A stretch of 64,000 nt of DNA from Acidimicrobiaceae bacterium (GTDB lineage: Bacteria; Actinomycetota; Acidimicrobiia; Acidimicrobiales; RAAP-2): the NCBI GenBank assembly GCA_003155135.1, contig PMFN01000030.1:69772-133771 (forward strand), written 5' to 3'. Below are positions 42,056 through 50,535 of this stretch, piece after piece (the stretch's first letter is position 1; the number at the start of each line of letters is the position of its first letter). The notes beneath the pieces are model-generated. The model saw only the letters and a list, made by a program, of their open reading frames with translations. It did not search any database and had not been told where the DNA came from. The position numbers and the translations under genes were made by a program.

Positions 42056-43699
42056 GTGAGGCCAGCCTCCCCTGCACCGCAGCTCCGCTCGAAGGTGGAT
42101 CCCGCGGCCGAGCAATTCGGCCGCAACCGCGGCGACATGCTCGAGCAGCTCGGTGTCATCGACGCCCTGCTCGACGAGGCGGCGGCGGGCGGTGGGCAAA
42201 AGGCCATGGACCGGATGCGCTCCCGGGGCAAGATGCCCGTGCGCGAGCGCATCGCGGCGGTCCTCGACCCGAACAGCCCCTTCCTCGAAATCTCGCCGCT
42301 CGCGGGCTACGGCTCGGACTACGCCCTCGGTGGCGGGATGGTGATCGGCATCGGTGTGATCGCCGGCACCGAGTGCGTCATCTTGGCCAATGATCCCTCC
42401 GTGCTCGGGGGCGCGCTCACGCCCTATGCGTGGAAGAAGTGGGCACGGGCCCTCGAGATCGCGCGGGACAACCGCATGCCGTATGTGAGCTTCGTCGAGT
42501 CCGCTGGCGCCGACCTGCGGGTCGAGACCGACAACGGCGGCGGCCGCAAGGTCAACACCACCCACTTCGCCGAGAGCGGCCGGTTCTTCTACGAGCTCAT
42601 CGAGCTCTCCAAGATGAGGATCCCGACGGTTTGCGTGGTCTTCGGCTCCTCGACGGCGGGCGGGGCCTACCAGCCGGGCCTGTCGGACTACAACATCGTG
42701 GTGAAGGGGCAGTCGAAGATCTTTCTCGCCGGGCCACCCCTGGTCAAGATGGCGACGGGGGAGGAGTCCGACGACGAGTCGCTCGGCGGTGCGGCGCTCC
42801 ACGCCGAGGTCTCCGGCCTCGGCGACTATTTCGCCGAGGACGAGATGGACGCGCTGCGCATCTGCCGGGAGGTGGTCTCGCACCTCAACTGGCGCAAGGC
42901 CGGGCCCGAGGCGCTGCTCCCGGCGGAAGAGCCCGCCTATGACGCCGAGGAGCTGCTCGGCCTGGTCAGCCGGGACCTGCGCCAGCCGGTCGACGTGCGC
43001 GACGTCATCGCCCGGGTGGCCGACGGATCCCGGTTCGAGGAGTTCAAGGCCCGCTACGGCCCCACCGTCGTGTGCGGCTGGACCCGTATCCACGGCTACC
43101 CGGTCGGCGTGCTCGGCAACAACGGGGTGATCTACCCCGACGCCGCCGAGAAGGCCGCCCACTTCATCCAGCTGTGCAACCAGATCGACGTGCCGCTGCT
43201 CTTCCTCCAGAACATCACCGGCTACATCGTCGGGCGCGAGTTCGAAGCGGCGGGGATCATCAAGAAGGGCTCCCAGATGCTCAACGCGGTGAGCAACTCG
43301 ACGGTGCCGCACCTCACGGTCATCATCGGCGCCTCCTACGGCGCGGGCACCTACGGGATGTCGGGCCGGGCGTTCGGGAACCGCTTCACCTTCTTGTGGC
43401 CGACCGCCAAGATCGCCGTCATGGGCCCCAAGCAGATCGCTGGGGTCATGTCCATGGTCCGCCGGGGCCGGGCCGCGCGCGAGGGCCTCGAGTTCGACGA
43501 GGAGGAAGACGCGCAGATCGTCGCCATGGTCGAGGAGATCCAGGAACGGGGGTCCCTCGCGCTCGCAGCCACCGGCGCGATCAGTGACGACGGGATCATC
43601 GACCCGCGCGACACGCGCACCGTGCTCGGGCTGTGCCTGTCGGTGGTGCGCAACCGGCCGATCGCCGGGGCCGAGGGCTACGGGGTGTTCCGGCTGTGA
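42056..43699 (+). CDS. Acyl-CoA carboxylase carboxyltransferase (beta) subunit, MccB/AtuC-like
   Basis: The 547-aa subunit moves the carboxyl group from carboxybiotin to an acyl-CoA. Its two crotonase-like halves carry RGKMPVRERI, SAGADLRVETDNGGGRKVN, GSSTAGGAYQPGLSDY (acyl-CoA oxyanion loop) and QNITGYIVGREFEAAGIIKKG (biotin loop). The RVETDNGGGRKVN and QNITGYIVGR segments fit the methylcrotonyl/geranyl-CoA type rather than propionyl-CoA type. Geranyl-CoA carboxylases usually show a Gly where the methylcrotonyl type has a bulkier residue, which I cannot settle by eye. First gene of the six-gene operon; its stop overlaps the next start. Confidence 0.92.
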   Translation: MRPASPAPQLRSKVDPAAEQFGRNRGDMLEQLGVIDALLDEAAAGGGQKAMDRMRSRGKMPVRERIAAVLDPNSPFLEISPLAGYGSDYALGGGMVIGIGVIAGTECVILANDPSVLGGALTPYAWKKWARALEIARDNRMPYVSFVESAGADLRVETDNGGGRKVNTTHFAESGRFFYELIELSKMRIPTVCVVFGSSTAGGAYQPGLSDYNIVVKGQSKIFLAGPPLVKMATGEESDDESLGGAALHAEVSGLGDYFAEDEMDALRICREVVSHLNWRKAGPEALLPAEEPAYDAEELLGLVSRDLRQPVDVRDVIARVADGSRFEEFKARYGPTVVCGWTRIHGYPVGVLGNNGVIYPDAAEKAAHFIQLCNQIDVPLLFLQNITGYIVGREFEAAGIIKKGSQMLNAVSNSTVPHLTVIIGASYGAGTYGMSGRAFGNRFTFLWPTAKIAVMGPKQIAGVMSMVRRGRAAREGLEFDEEEDAQIVAMVEEIQERGSLALAATGAISDDGIIDPRDTRTVLGLCLSVVRNRPIAGAEGYGVFRL

Positions 43700-45639
43700 C
43701 GTTCACCAGTCTGCTCGTCGCCAACCGCGGCGAGATCGCCCGGCGCGTCATGCGCACGGCGCGCCAGATGGGCATCCGCTGCATCGCCGTCTACACCGCC
43801 AGTGACGCCGATGCACTCTTCGTGGGTGACGCCGACGAGGCCGTCCGGATCGAGACCGGCTACATGGACGAGGCGGCGATCCTCGACGCCGCCCGGGTGA
43901 GCGGCGCCGAGGCGATCCACCCCGGCTACGGATTCTTGTCGGAGAACGCGCACTTCGCGACCGCGGTCGGCGAGGCCGGCCTGGTGTGGGTGGGGCCGGG
44001 CGCAGCAGCGGTGGCCGCCATGGGCGACAAGCTGGCCGCCAAGCGGCTGGCGGTCGAAGTCGGCGTGCCGACCCTGCCGTCGTCGGACGACCCGTCCAAT
44101 GCGAGTGCGGTCGGGTACCCGCTTCTCGTCAAGGCCGCGGCCGGTGGAGGGGGCAAGGGCATGCGGGTCGTGGGGGACCCGTCCGGGCTCGACGCGGCGG
44201 TGGCCGCTGCCCGGCGCGAGGCGGCGAGCGGCTTCGGCGACGACACCGTCTTCCTCGAGCGCTACGTGGCCTCGTCCCGGCACGTCGAGATCCAGATACT
44301 CGGCGACGCCCATGGCGCGCTGGTGCACCTCGGTGAGCGGGAGTGCTCGATTCAGCGCCGGCACCAGAAGCTGATCGAGGAGTCGCCGTCGCCGGTGGTG
44401 GACGCGACGATGCGCGCCGCGATGGGCGAGGCGGCCCTCCGCCTGGCCGGGGCCATCGGGTACCAATCGGCAGGAACCGTCGAATTCCTCGTGGACGACG
44501 CGACCCGCGAGTTCTTCTTCCTCGAGGTGAACACCCGCCTCCAGGTCGAGCACCCGGTGACCGAGGCCGTGACCGGACTCGACCTGGTCCGAGAACAGCT
44601 CCGGGTGGCCGCCGGGGAGCCGCTCGGCTACGGCCAGGACGACATTCGATTCTCGGGGCACGCCATCGAGGCCCGGCTGTGCGCCGAGGACCCGGCCGCG
44701 GGCTTCCTGCCCGCGACCGGGACGCTGGCCGCGTTTGAGGTCCCCGAGGCCCCGGTGGTCCGCTGGGACTCGGGCGTGGGCCCGGGCTCGCGGGTCACTG
44801 TCGAGTTCGACCCCCTTCTGGCCAAGGTCATCGCCCACGCCCCGACGAGGGCCGACGCAGCGTCGGCCTTGGCCGGCGCCCTCGAGCGGCTGCACGTCGG
44901 CGGGGTGAGGACCAACCGCGACTTCCTGGCGGCCACCCTGCGGCACCGGGCTTTCCTCGCCGGGGACACCACCACCGATTTCATCGAGCGGTGCAGACCC
45001 CGGCGCACCCTCGAGCTCTCCGCAGAGGAGCTCGAGTGGTCGGCTGCTGCCGCCGCGCTGTGGCTCCAGGCGCAGGACCGCGCCAGTGCGCCGGTGCTCG
45101 CCCAGGTGTCGAGCGGCTGGCGCAATGCCCGCCTCCCCGACCAGCGCACGCTCTTGCGTCACGGCGACGACGAGCTCGCCGTGACGTACGCCGCCCGGCG
45201 CGACGGGAGCTTCGAGGTCGGTGGTCGCACGGCCCGTGTCCACGCCCACTCGGCGAGCTGGATCGATGTGGAGATCGCCGGCCGGCGCCGCCGGACGCCG
45301 GTCACCCAAGCGGGAGAGCGCATCTTCCTCCAGTGTGGGCGCGGGACGGTCGAGTTCGACGTCGTCCCGCGCTTCGAGGTCCCCGGCACCGAAGAGCACA
45401 TGGGCAGCCTCGCCGCTCCCATGCCCGGCACCGTGATGGCGGTCCTCGTCGCCGTGGGCGACCGGGTCAGCGCCGGTACGACCCTGGTGATCCTCGAGGC
45501 GATGAAGATGGAGCACCACATCAGCGCCCCGGCCGACGGGACGGTCAGCGACGTCCACGTCACCGCCGGCCAACAGGTGGAAAACGGCGCTGCGCTGCTG
45601 GTGCTCGAGTCCGAGGAACCCGAGGAGGAGTCAGCGTGA
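43696..45639 (+). CDS. Acyl-CoA carboxylase biotin-carboxylase/BCCP (alpha) subunit, MccA/AtuF-like
   Basis: GTG 43696 overlaps the previous stop (GTGA) and gives 647 aa. The biotin carboxylase part (about 1-450) shows VANRGEIARRV, the ATP-grasp loop AAAGGGGKGM, HVEIQILGD, LGERECSIQRRHQK and EVNTRLQVEHPVTE. After a linker, the biotinyl domain has EAMKMEH with the biotin lysine K604. Together with the beta subunit this is a complete carboxylase for a branched acyl-CoA. A biotin protein ligase must be elsewhere in the genome. Confidence 0.95.
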   Translation: MTFTSLLVANRGEIARRVMRTARQMGIRCIAVYTASDADALFVGDADEAVRIETGYMDEAAILDAARVSGAEAIHPGYGFLSENAHFATAVGEAGLVWVGPGAAAVAAMGDKLAAKRLAVEVGVPTLPSSDDPSNASAVGYPLLVKAAAGGGGKGMRVVGDPSGLDAAVAAARREAASGFGDDTVFLERYVASSRHVEIQILGDAHGALVHLGERECSIQRRHQKLIEESPSPVVDATMRAAMGEAALRLAGAIGYQSAGTVEFLVDDATREFFFLEVNTRLQVEHPVTEAVTGLDLVREQLRVAAGEPLGYGQDDIRFSGHAIEARLCAEDPAAGFLPATGTLAAFEVPEAPVVRWDSGVGPGSRVTVEFDPLLAKVIAHAPTRADAASALAGALERLHVGGVRTNRDFLAATLRHRAFLAGDTTTDFIERCRPRRTLELSAEELEWSAAAAALWLQAQDRASAPVLAQVSSGWRNARLPDQRTLLRHGDDELAVTYAARRDGSFEVGGRTARVHAHSASWIDVEIAGRRRRTPVTQAGERIFLQCGRGTVEFDVVPRFEVPGTEEHMGSLAAPMPGTVMAVLVAVGDRVSAGTTLVILEAMKMEHHISAPADGTVSDVHVTAGQQVENGAALLVLESEEPEEESA

Positions 45640-47408
45640 GCGAACCGATCCGCATCGCCAACTGCTCGGGGTTCTACGGCGACCGGCTCGCCGCTGCCGC
45701 CGAGATGGTCGAAGGCGGCCCGATCGACGTCCTGACCGGCGACTGGCTGGCCGAGCTCACCATGCTGATCCTGGCCCGCACGCAGGCGAAGCGCCCCGGC
45801 GGGGGGTACGCACGCAGCTTCGTCGACCAGATGGAGCACGTCATGGGCACCTGCCTCGAGCGCGGCATCAAGGTGGTCTCCAACGCCGGGGGCCTCGACC
45901 CGGCCGGCTGTGCCGAGGCCGTGCGCGCGCTCGGCGCCCGGCTCGGCCTGGAGCCCAGCGTCGCCTACGTGAGCGGAGACAACCTCTTGCCGAGGCTCGA
46001 CGAGCTGAAGGCTGCGGGCATCGAGCTCGCCCACTTCGAGACCGGCCAGCCGCTCGGTGACACTTCGGGCTTCCTCACCGCCAACGCCTACCTCGGGTGC
46101 TTCGGCATCGTCGAGGCACTCAACCGGGGTGCGGACATCGTGGTGACGGGTCGGGTGACCGACGCGGCTGTCGTCTGCGGACCCGCGGCCTGGCACCACG
46201 GCTGGGCACGCGACGATTGGGACGCGCTCGCCGGCGGGGTCGTGGCCGGCCACGTCATCGAGTGCGGCGCGCAGGTGACGGGGGGCAACTACTCCTTCTT
46301 CACCGAGGTGGCCGGCATGACCCACGTCGGGTTCCCCTGGGCGGAGGTGGCGGGCGACGGTTCCTGTGTCATCGGCAAGCACGACGGCACCGGGGGCGAG
46401 GTCTCGGTCGGCACGGTCACCTCCCAGCTCCTCTACGAGATCGGCGGCCCGGAGTACTACGGGCCCGACGTGACGGCCCGGTTCGACACCATCGCGCTCG
46501 AGCAGGTCGGCCCCGACCGGGTCCGTATCAGCGGCACCAGGGGCGAGCCGCCGCCCGCCACCTTGAAGGTCGCCATGAACGAGGTCGGGGGCTTCAGAAA
46601 GGACATGGGCGTGGCCCTCACCGGCCTCGACGTCGAGGCCAAGGCGCAGCTGGTGGAGGAAGCCTTCTGGGAGGCGTGCCCGTACGGGCCCGATGACTAC
46701 CAGAGCGTGACCACCCGGCTGGTGCGCACCGACAAGCCCGACCCCGCCAGCAACGAGGAGGCCACCGCCGTCTGGCGCATCACCTTGAAGGACCCCGACG
46801 AACGCAAGGTCGGCCGGGCGGTCGTGAACGCGGTGACCGAGATCGCCCTCGCCACGATCCCCGGGTTCTACGGCGTGAGTGGAAGCCCGTCGCCCGGTGG
46901 CCCCTACGGCGTCTACCGCCCGGCGACGATCCCCGCCGACGTGGTCCCCCAGCACGTCGTCGTCCTCGACGGCGACGTGACCGTGGTCGACTCGGTCGCA
47001 CCCGATCGGCCCTGCGCACCGATCGTCGGCGCCACGCGTCAGGCGCGCGTGCCGGGCGGCCCGAGCGTCACCGTCGCACTCGGGACGATCATCGGCGCCC
47101 GTTCGGGCGACAAGGGCGGCCATGCGAACCTCGGGCTCTTCGCCCGAACCGACGAGGCCTGGGCGTGGCTCGACGACTCTCTGAGTGTGGCGCGGCTGAA
47201 GGAGCTGCTTCCCGAGACCGCCCCCCTGGTGGTCGATCGTTTCGCCTTCCCGGCGCTGCGCTCCCTCAACTTCGTGATCCACGGCCTCTTGGAAGAAGGT
47301 GTCGCCGCCTCGTCCCGCCAGGACGCCCAGGCGAAGAGCCTCGGCGAGTGGGCCCGCAGCCGGCTGGTCGAGCTGCCAGCGGCGCTGCTCGAGAGGGCCT
47401 CGCCGTGA
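45636..47408 (+). CDS. AtuA-family (DUF1446) protein
   Basis: GTG 45636, after GAGGAGGAG and overlapping the previous stop, gives 590 aa. The first 440 residues are DUF1446: ANCSGFYGDRLAAAAEM, DVLTGDWLAELTM, KVVSNAGGLDP, VTGRVTDAAV and NSFF-type GGNYSFFTEVAG. The last 110 residues form the extra AtuA C-domain (GARSGDKGGHANLGLF). AtuA is required for acyclic terpene (citronellol/geraniol) use in Pseudomonas, but its activity is not known. Its place between the carboxylase and hydratase is the main reason to assign this operon to terpene-like substrates. Confidence 0.88.
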   Translation: MSEPIRIANCSGFYGDRLAAAAEMVEGGPIDVLTGDWLAELTMLILARTQAKRPGGGYARSFVDQMEHVMGTCLERGIKVVSNAGGLDPAGCAEAVRALGARLGLEPSVAYVSGDNLLPRLDELKAAGIELAHFETGQPLGDTSGFLTANAYLGCFGIVEALNRGADIVVTGRVTDAAVVCGPAAWHHGWARDDWDALAGGVVAGHVIECGAQVTGGNYSFFTEVAGMTHVGFPWAEVAGDGSCVIGKHDGTGGEVSVGTVTSQLLYEIGGPEYYGPDVTARFDTIALEQVGPDRVRISGTRGEPPPATLKVAMNEVGGFRKDMGVALTGLDVEAKAQLVEEAFWEACPYGPDDYQSVTTRLVRTDKPDPASNEEATAVWRITLKDPDERKVGRAVVNAVTEIALATIPGFYGVSGSPSPGGPYGVYRPATIPADVVPQHVVVLDGDVTVVDSVAPDRPCAPIVGATRQARVPGGPSVTVALGTIIGARSGDKGGHANLGLFARTDEAWAWLDDSLSVARLKELLPETAPLVVDRFAFPALRSLNFVIHGLLEEGVAASSRQDAQAKSLGEWARSRLVELPAALLERASP

Positions 47409-48124
47409 CCGTGACGAGAGCGCTCGAAGGGAGCGGTGCCACGTCCGTCGCGCTGGTGGACCGGCTCCGCGCCGTGAGCGCCCCCCAGCCCCTGCTCGGC
47501 CGAGAGCGCGAGCAGCGGCTGACCGGGCGCCAGCGCGCCATCCTCGACCACCTGGTCGAGATGTTCGACGGTGGGTTCGCCCACCTGACCATGGCCGAGA
47601 TCGCCGCCCGGGCCAACTGCTCACTGCGGACGCTCTACTCGCTCGCCCCGAGCCGCGACGAGTTGGTGCTGGTGGTCGTCGACCGCAACCTCTGGCGGGT
47701 GGGTCGCACGGCCATGGCGGCCATCGCCCCGGCCATGGCGCCCCTCGACGCCCTTCAGGCCTATCTCGGCGCGGCGACTGAGGCAGTCGAAGGGATGACC
47801 GCCCCGTTCGCCCGTGACCTCGCACTCATGCCCGCGGCGCGTCGGCTCGCGTCGTCGCACGAGGACTACACCGAAGCCGTCACCCGCACGCTTCTCGACC
47901 TCGCCGTCGAGCGTGGCGACATCGCCCCACTCGACACGCCGGCGACGGCACGCATCATGGCCAGCATGGCGACCACCTTGTCGAGCCCCGAGGTGATGCC
48001 CACGCTCCAGTCGACGCCGAGGCAGGCGGCAGAGGCACTCGTGGCGATCATGGTCGCCGGTATGCGCGCCCGATCGGGGCGCGTCGCGCTGCGCCGCCGG
48101 ACCGAGAGGGGGGGCGATGGCTGA
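47405..48124 (+). CDS. TetR-family regulator of the carboxylase operon
   Basis: GTG 47405 overlaps the AtuA-like stop and gives 239 aa. The N-terminal HTH sits at about 45-90 (RAILDHLVEMFDGGFAHLTM, then CSLRTLYSLAPSRDELV), preceded by an extra 40 residues. The C-domain has conserved-looking PAMAPLDALQAYL and TARIMASMATTL helices. It lies inside the operon it probably controls, so autoregulation is likely. The inducer may be an acyl-CoA. It is analogous in position type to AtuR, though no closer tie can be shown by eye. Confidence 0.88.
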   Translation: MTVTRALEGSGATSVALVDRLRAVSAPQPLLGREREQRLTGRQRAILDHLVEMFDGGFAHLTMAEIAARANCSLRTLYSLAPSRDELVLVVVDRNLWRVGRTAMAAIAPAMAPLDALQAYLGAATEAVEGMTAPFARDLALMPAARRLASSHEDYTEAVTRTLLDLAVERGDIAPLDTPATARIMASMATTLSSPEVMPTLQSTPRQAAEALVAIMVAGMRARSGRVALRRRTERGGDG

Positions 48125-48908
48125 GCTGGACGCGCTGCGGTCCGACCTGGCCGCCGAGCAACGCGCCCTTGACGACATCGTCTCGGCACTCTCCGACGAG
48201 CAGTGGGGCCTGGCCACGTCGAGCCCGGGGTGGGACGTGACCGACCAGGTCGGCCATCTCACGTACTTCGACGGCACCGCGGCGATGGCCATCACCGACC
48301 CCGAGGGTTTCTCGGCCGGTGTGGCCGCCCTCTTCGACGCCGCGACCACGGTCGGACCTGACGAGTTCACGCTCGGGGCCTTCCGGGCGCGCACGTCCGC
48401 CGGCAGGCTCCAGGCATGGCGCGCCAACCGCCAGCTGCTCGCCGCCGCGTCGGCGACCTTGGCCGAGGACACGCGGGTGATCTGGTACGGGCCGCCCATG
48501 GGGGCCAAGTCCTTCCTCACCGCCCGACTGATGGAGGTGTGGGCCCACGGGGCCGATGTGGCCGAGGCGGTGGGTGCGAGCCGGGAGGCGACCGACCGTC
48601 TGCGGCACATCGCGCAGCTCGGCTTCATCACCCGGGGCTGGTCCTACGCGGTGCGAGGCGAGACGGCCCCGCCCGGCGACGTCCGCCTCGAGCTCACCGG
48701 CCCGTCGGGGGACGTGTGGGCCTGGGGCCCCGCCGACGCCCCCGACTCGGCGACCGGGCCGGCGGAGGACTTCTGCCTCGTCGTGACCCAACGCCGCCAC
48801 CTCGACGACACCGCCCTCGAAGCGACCGGATTGGCACGCCACTGGTTGCTCCGGGCCCAGGCATTCGCCGGCGGGGCGACCGACCCGCCGGCCCCGAGGA
48901 GGCAGTGA
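48117..48908 (+). CDS. TIGR03084-like DinB-fold metal-binding protein
   Basis: The 263-aa protein starts with an 8-base overlap to the regulator gene. Its N-half is the maleylpyruvate-isomerase/DinB four-helix fold with metal residues in WDVTDQVGHLTYFD (about residue 39-52) and TARLMEVWAHGADVAEAV, giving His ligands in both helices. The C-terminal part (VRLELTGPSGDVWAWGP, CLVVTQRRH) fits the TIGR03084 family. Related proteins use mycothiol or metals in detoxifying steps. Its role in this operon is unknown, yet it is consistently coupled with acyl-CoA genes here. Confidence 0.8.
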   Translation: MAELDALRSDLAAEQRALDDIVSALSDEQWGLATSSPGWDVTDQVGHLTYFDGTAAMAITDPEGFSAGVAALFDAATTVGPDEFTLGAFRARTSAGRLQAWRANRQLLAAASATLAEDTRVIWYGPPMGAKSFLTARLMEVWAHGADVAEAVGASREATDRLRHIAQLGFITRGWSYAVRGETAPPGDVRLELTGPSGDVWAWGPADAPDSATGPAEDFCLVVTQRRHLDDTALEATGLARHWLLRAQAFAGGATDPPAPRRQ

Positions 48909-49684
48909 TGTCCCTGGTCGAGACCGACCTCGACGACGGCGTGCTCACCGTCACGCTGGCCGACGAGGAGCGCCGCAACGTGCTCAGCCGCGAGCTCACG
49001 ACCGAGCTCGTCGCCGCGCTCGACGCGGCCGATGCGGACCCTGGGGTGCGCGTGGTGGTGCTGACCAACCGGGGCGGTGTCTTCTGCGCGGGGGCAAACC
49101 TCGCCGAGCGCTCGCCGAGCACTGCGGACCCCGGGCCGACGGACGCCATCAATCCGCTCGCCCTCTTCGGGCGTTTCCGCCATTCGCCGAAGCCCTACGT
49201 GGGGCGGATCGCCGGCCATTGCGTCGCCGGGGGGATGGGTCTCGCGGCAGGCCTCGACATCACCGTGGCGCAGCTGAGTGCGAAGTTCGGCTTCACCGAG
49301 GTCCGCGTGGGCGTGGCGCCGGCGATGATCTCGGTCGTCTGCCTGCCCAAGATGCGCCTCGGTGACGCCCAGGCCGCGTTCCTGCGCGGCAACCGCTTCG
49401 GTGCGGACGAGGCAGCCCGGTTGGGCCTGATCACCATGGCCGTCCCCGACGAGGATCTCGACGCCGAGGTCGATGCGGTCGTGGCCGACCTCCTCCTCGG
49501 CGCCCCCGGCGCCATCGCGGCAGCGAAGCAGCTGACCGTCGTCGTGCCCTCCTTGGACGAGGAAGCGGCGTTCGCCTGGACAGCGGAGCTCTCTGCCGGC
49601 ATGTTCGCGGGCGTCGAGGCCCGAGAGGGCATGGCCGCCTTCTTGGAGAAGCGGCCGGCGCCGTGGGTGCGCGGACGCGGTTAG
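48908..49684 (+). CDS. Enoyl-CoA hydratase/isomerase (crotonase)
   Basis: ATG 48908 overlaps the previous stop (TGATG) with CGAGGAGGC upstream; 258 aa. Crotonase features are FCAGANLAER (oxyanion loop), IAGHCVAGGMGLAAGLDITVA (second oxyanion loop) and EVRVGVAPAMIS. The usual hydratase glutamate pair is not clear: EVRVGVAP leaves one Glu before the VGVAP turn, as in AtuE/LiuC-type hydratases. It would hydrate the glutaconyl-CoA-type product of the carboxylase. Last gene of the operon; it is convergent with the next gene by a 4-base overlap. Confidence 0.9.
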   Translation: MSLVETDLDDGVLTVTLADEERRNVLSRELTTELVAALDAADADPGVRVVVLTNRGGVFCAGANLAERSPSTADPGPTDAINPLALFGRFRHSPKPYVGRIAGHCVAGGMGLAAGLDITVAQLSAKFGFTEVRVGVAPAMISVVCLPKMRLGDAQAAFLRGNRFGADEAARLGLITMAVPDEDLDAEVDAVVADLLLGAPGAIAAAKQLTVVVPSLDEEAAFAWTAELSAGMFAGVEAREGMAAFLEKRPAPWVRGRG

Positions 49685-50370
49685 CGGGGGCCTCGGGCGA
49701 GGAGCGATCCGATCCCGAGGCCGCCCGGCGCCCCGGGTAGGGCGGATCCTGACCCCGCCAGGGGGTTCGGTTCTGGCGGGGCGACGCGCGTCAAGGTGTT
49801 GCGGTCGATGTGATGGAACGGCTGGTCACGGCCGGGGATCTCGAGCACGCCCTCTTCTTCGTAGGACCACGTCCCGTCGTCGTGCACGGACACCGAGATG
49901 CGGTAGCTGAGCGTCCGGAAAGCCTGGTCGAGGAAGGGGTTGGAGAGGATCCCGTGGACCTCCGAGCCCACCGTTGCGTGGAGCTCGAACTCGGTGGCGT
50001 CGGGCTCGGCGGGACCGGCCGCGAGCAGCACCTGGCCGCGGGGTATCCCAAGCGTGAAGGTCACCGTATTGGCAGCCGGCTCCCAGAGCCAGTAGCCGAC
50101 CTGGTCGTGGAAGGTCTCGGTCTCACCGGGCTTCGTGATGTGGGTGTGGTAGCGCATGCCGTAGAAGAGCTGCGGCCCGTTCGTCTGGCGGTCGATGGGC
50201 TCGAGCTCGTAGTGCTCGACGAACGCATCACGCTCGGTCCCCTCGGCGACGGGGTGCTCGTCGGCACCCTTCATCCCCTCCCACACCCCTGCCATCGGTC
50301 CCAGGGGACCGAGGTTGGCCAAGGTGTCGGGGTCGCCAGGGGGCTCGGTGTAGATGTCGGGTCCGTACAC
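49681..50370 (-). CDS. Nitrobindin-like haem-binding beta-barrel protein (DUF1794/FABP type)
   Basis: GTG 50370, with AGCGGAG six bases upstream, gives 229 aa; the frame stays open further upstream without a better signal. The motif MAGVWEGMKGADEHP corresponds to the GxWxGxGxG strand of nitrobindin/THAP4 barrels, and the order of strands (YHTHITKPGETETFHDQVGYW, then FTLGIPRGQVLLAAG) fits. Nitrobindins bind ferric haem through a C-terminal His (here the HHIDRNTLTR region), and react with NO or peroxynitrite. The W-x-G motif is altered (WEGMKG), so haem binding is not certain. Confidence 0.75.
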   Translation of the reverse strand: MYGPDIYTEPPGDPDTLANLGPLGPMAGVWEGMKGADEHPVAEGTERDAFVEHYELEPIDRQTNGPQLFYGMRYHTHITKPGETETFHDQVGYWLWEPAANTVTFTLGIPRGQVLLAAGPAEPDATEFELHATVGSEVHGILSNPFLDQAFRTLSYRISVSVHDDGTWSYEEEGVLEIPGRDQPFHHIDRNTLTRVAPPEPNPLAGSGSALPGAPGGLGIGSLLARGPR

Positions 50371-50535
50371 GGTTGCTCCGCTTCGCCGGTGTGCGCAGTG
50401 TACGTGGCCGCCACTCAGGGCTTCCTCGAAGCTGCACGGTGGCCGCCGGGCGCGGTCCCCGCTGAGAGGCCGGTGGCCGGGGGCCCCTGTGGAGATGCCA
50501 TAGTGGTGGCCGACGCCGCGCTGCGGAGCCTGCTC

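Noticed and set aside
45159-47825. Very long antisense open frame (888 codons) opposite the carboxylase and AtuA genes.
   Set aside because: It is Arg/Gly/His-rich with no motif and mirrors high-GC third-position bias of real genes on the other strand; same for the antisense frames at 1094-2677 and 36005-38566.
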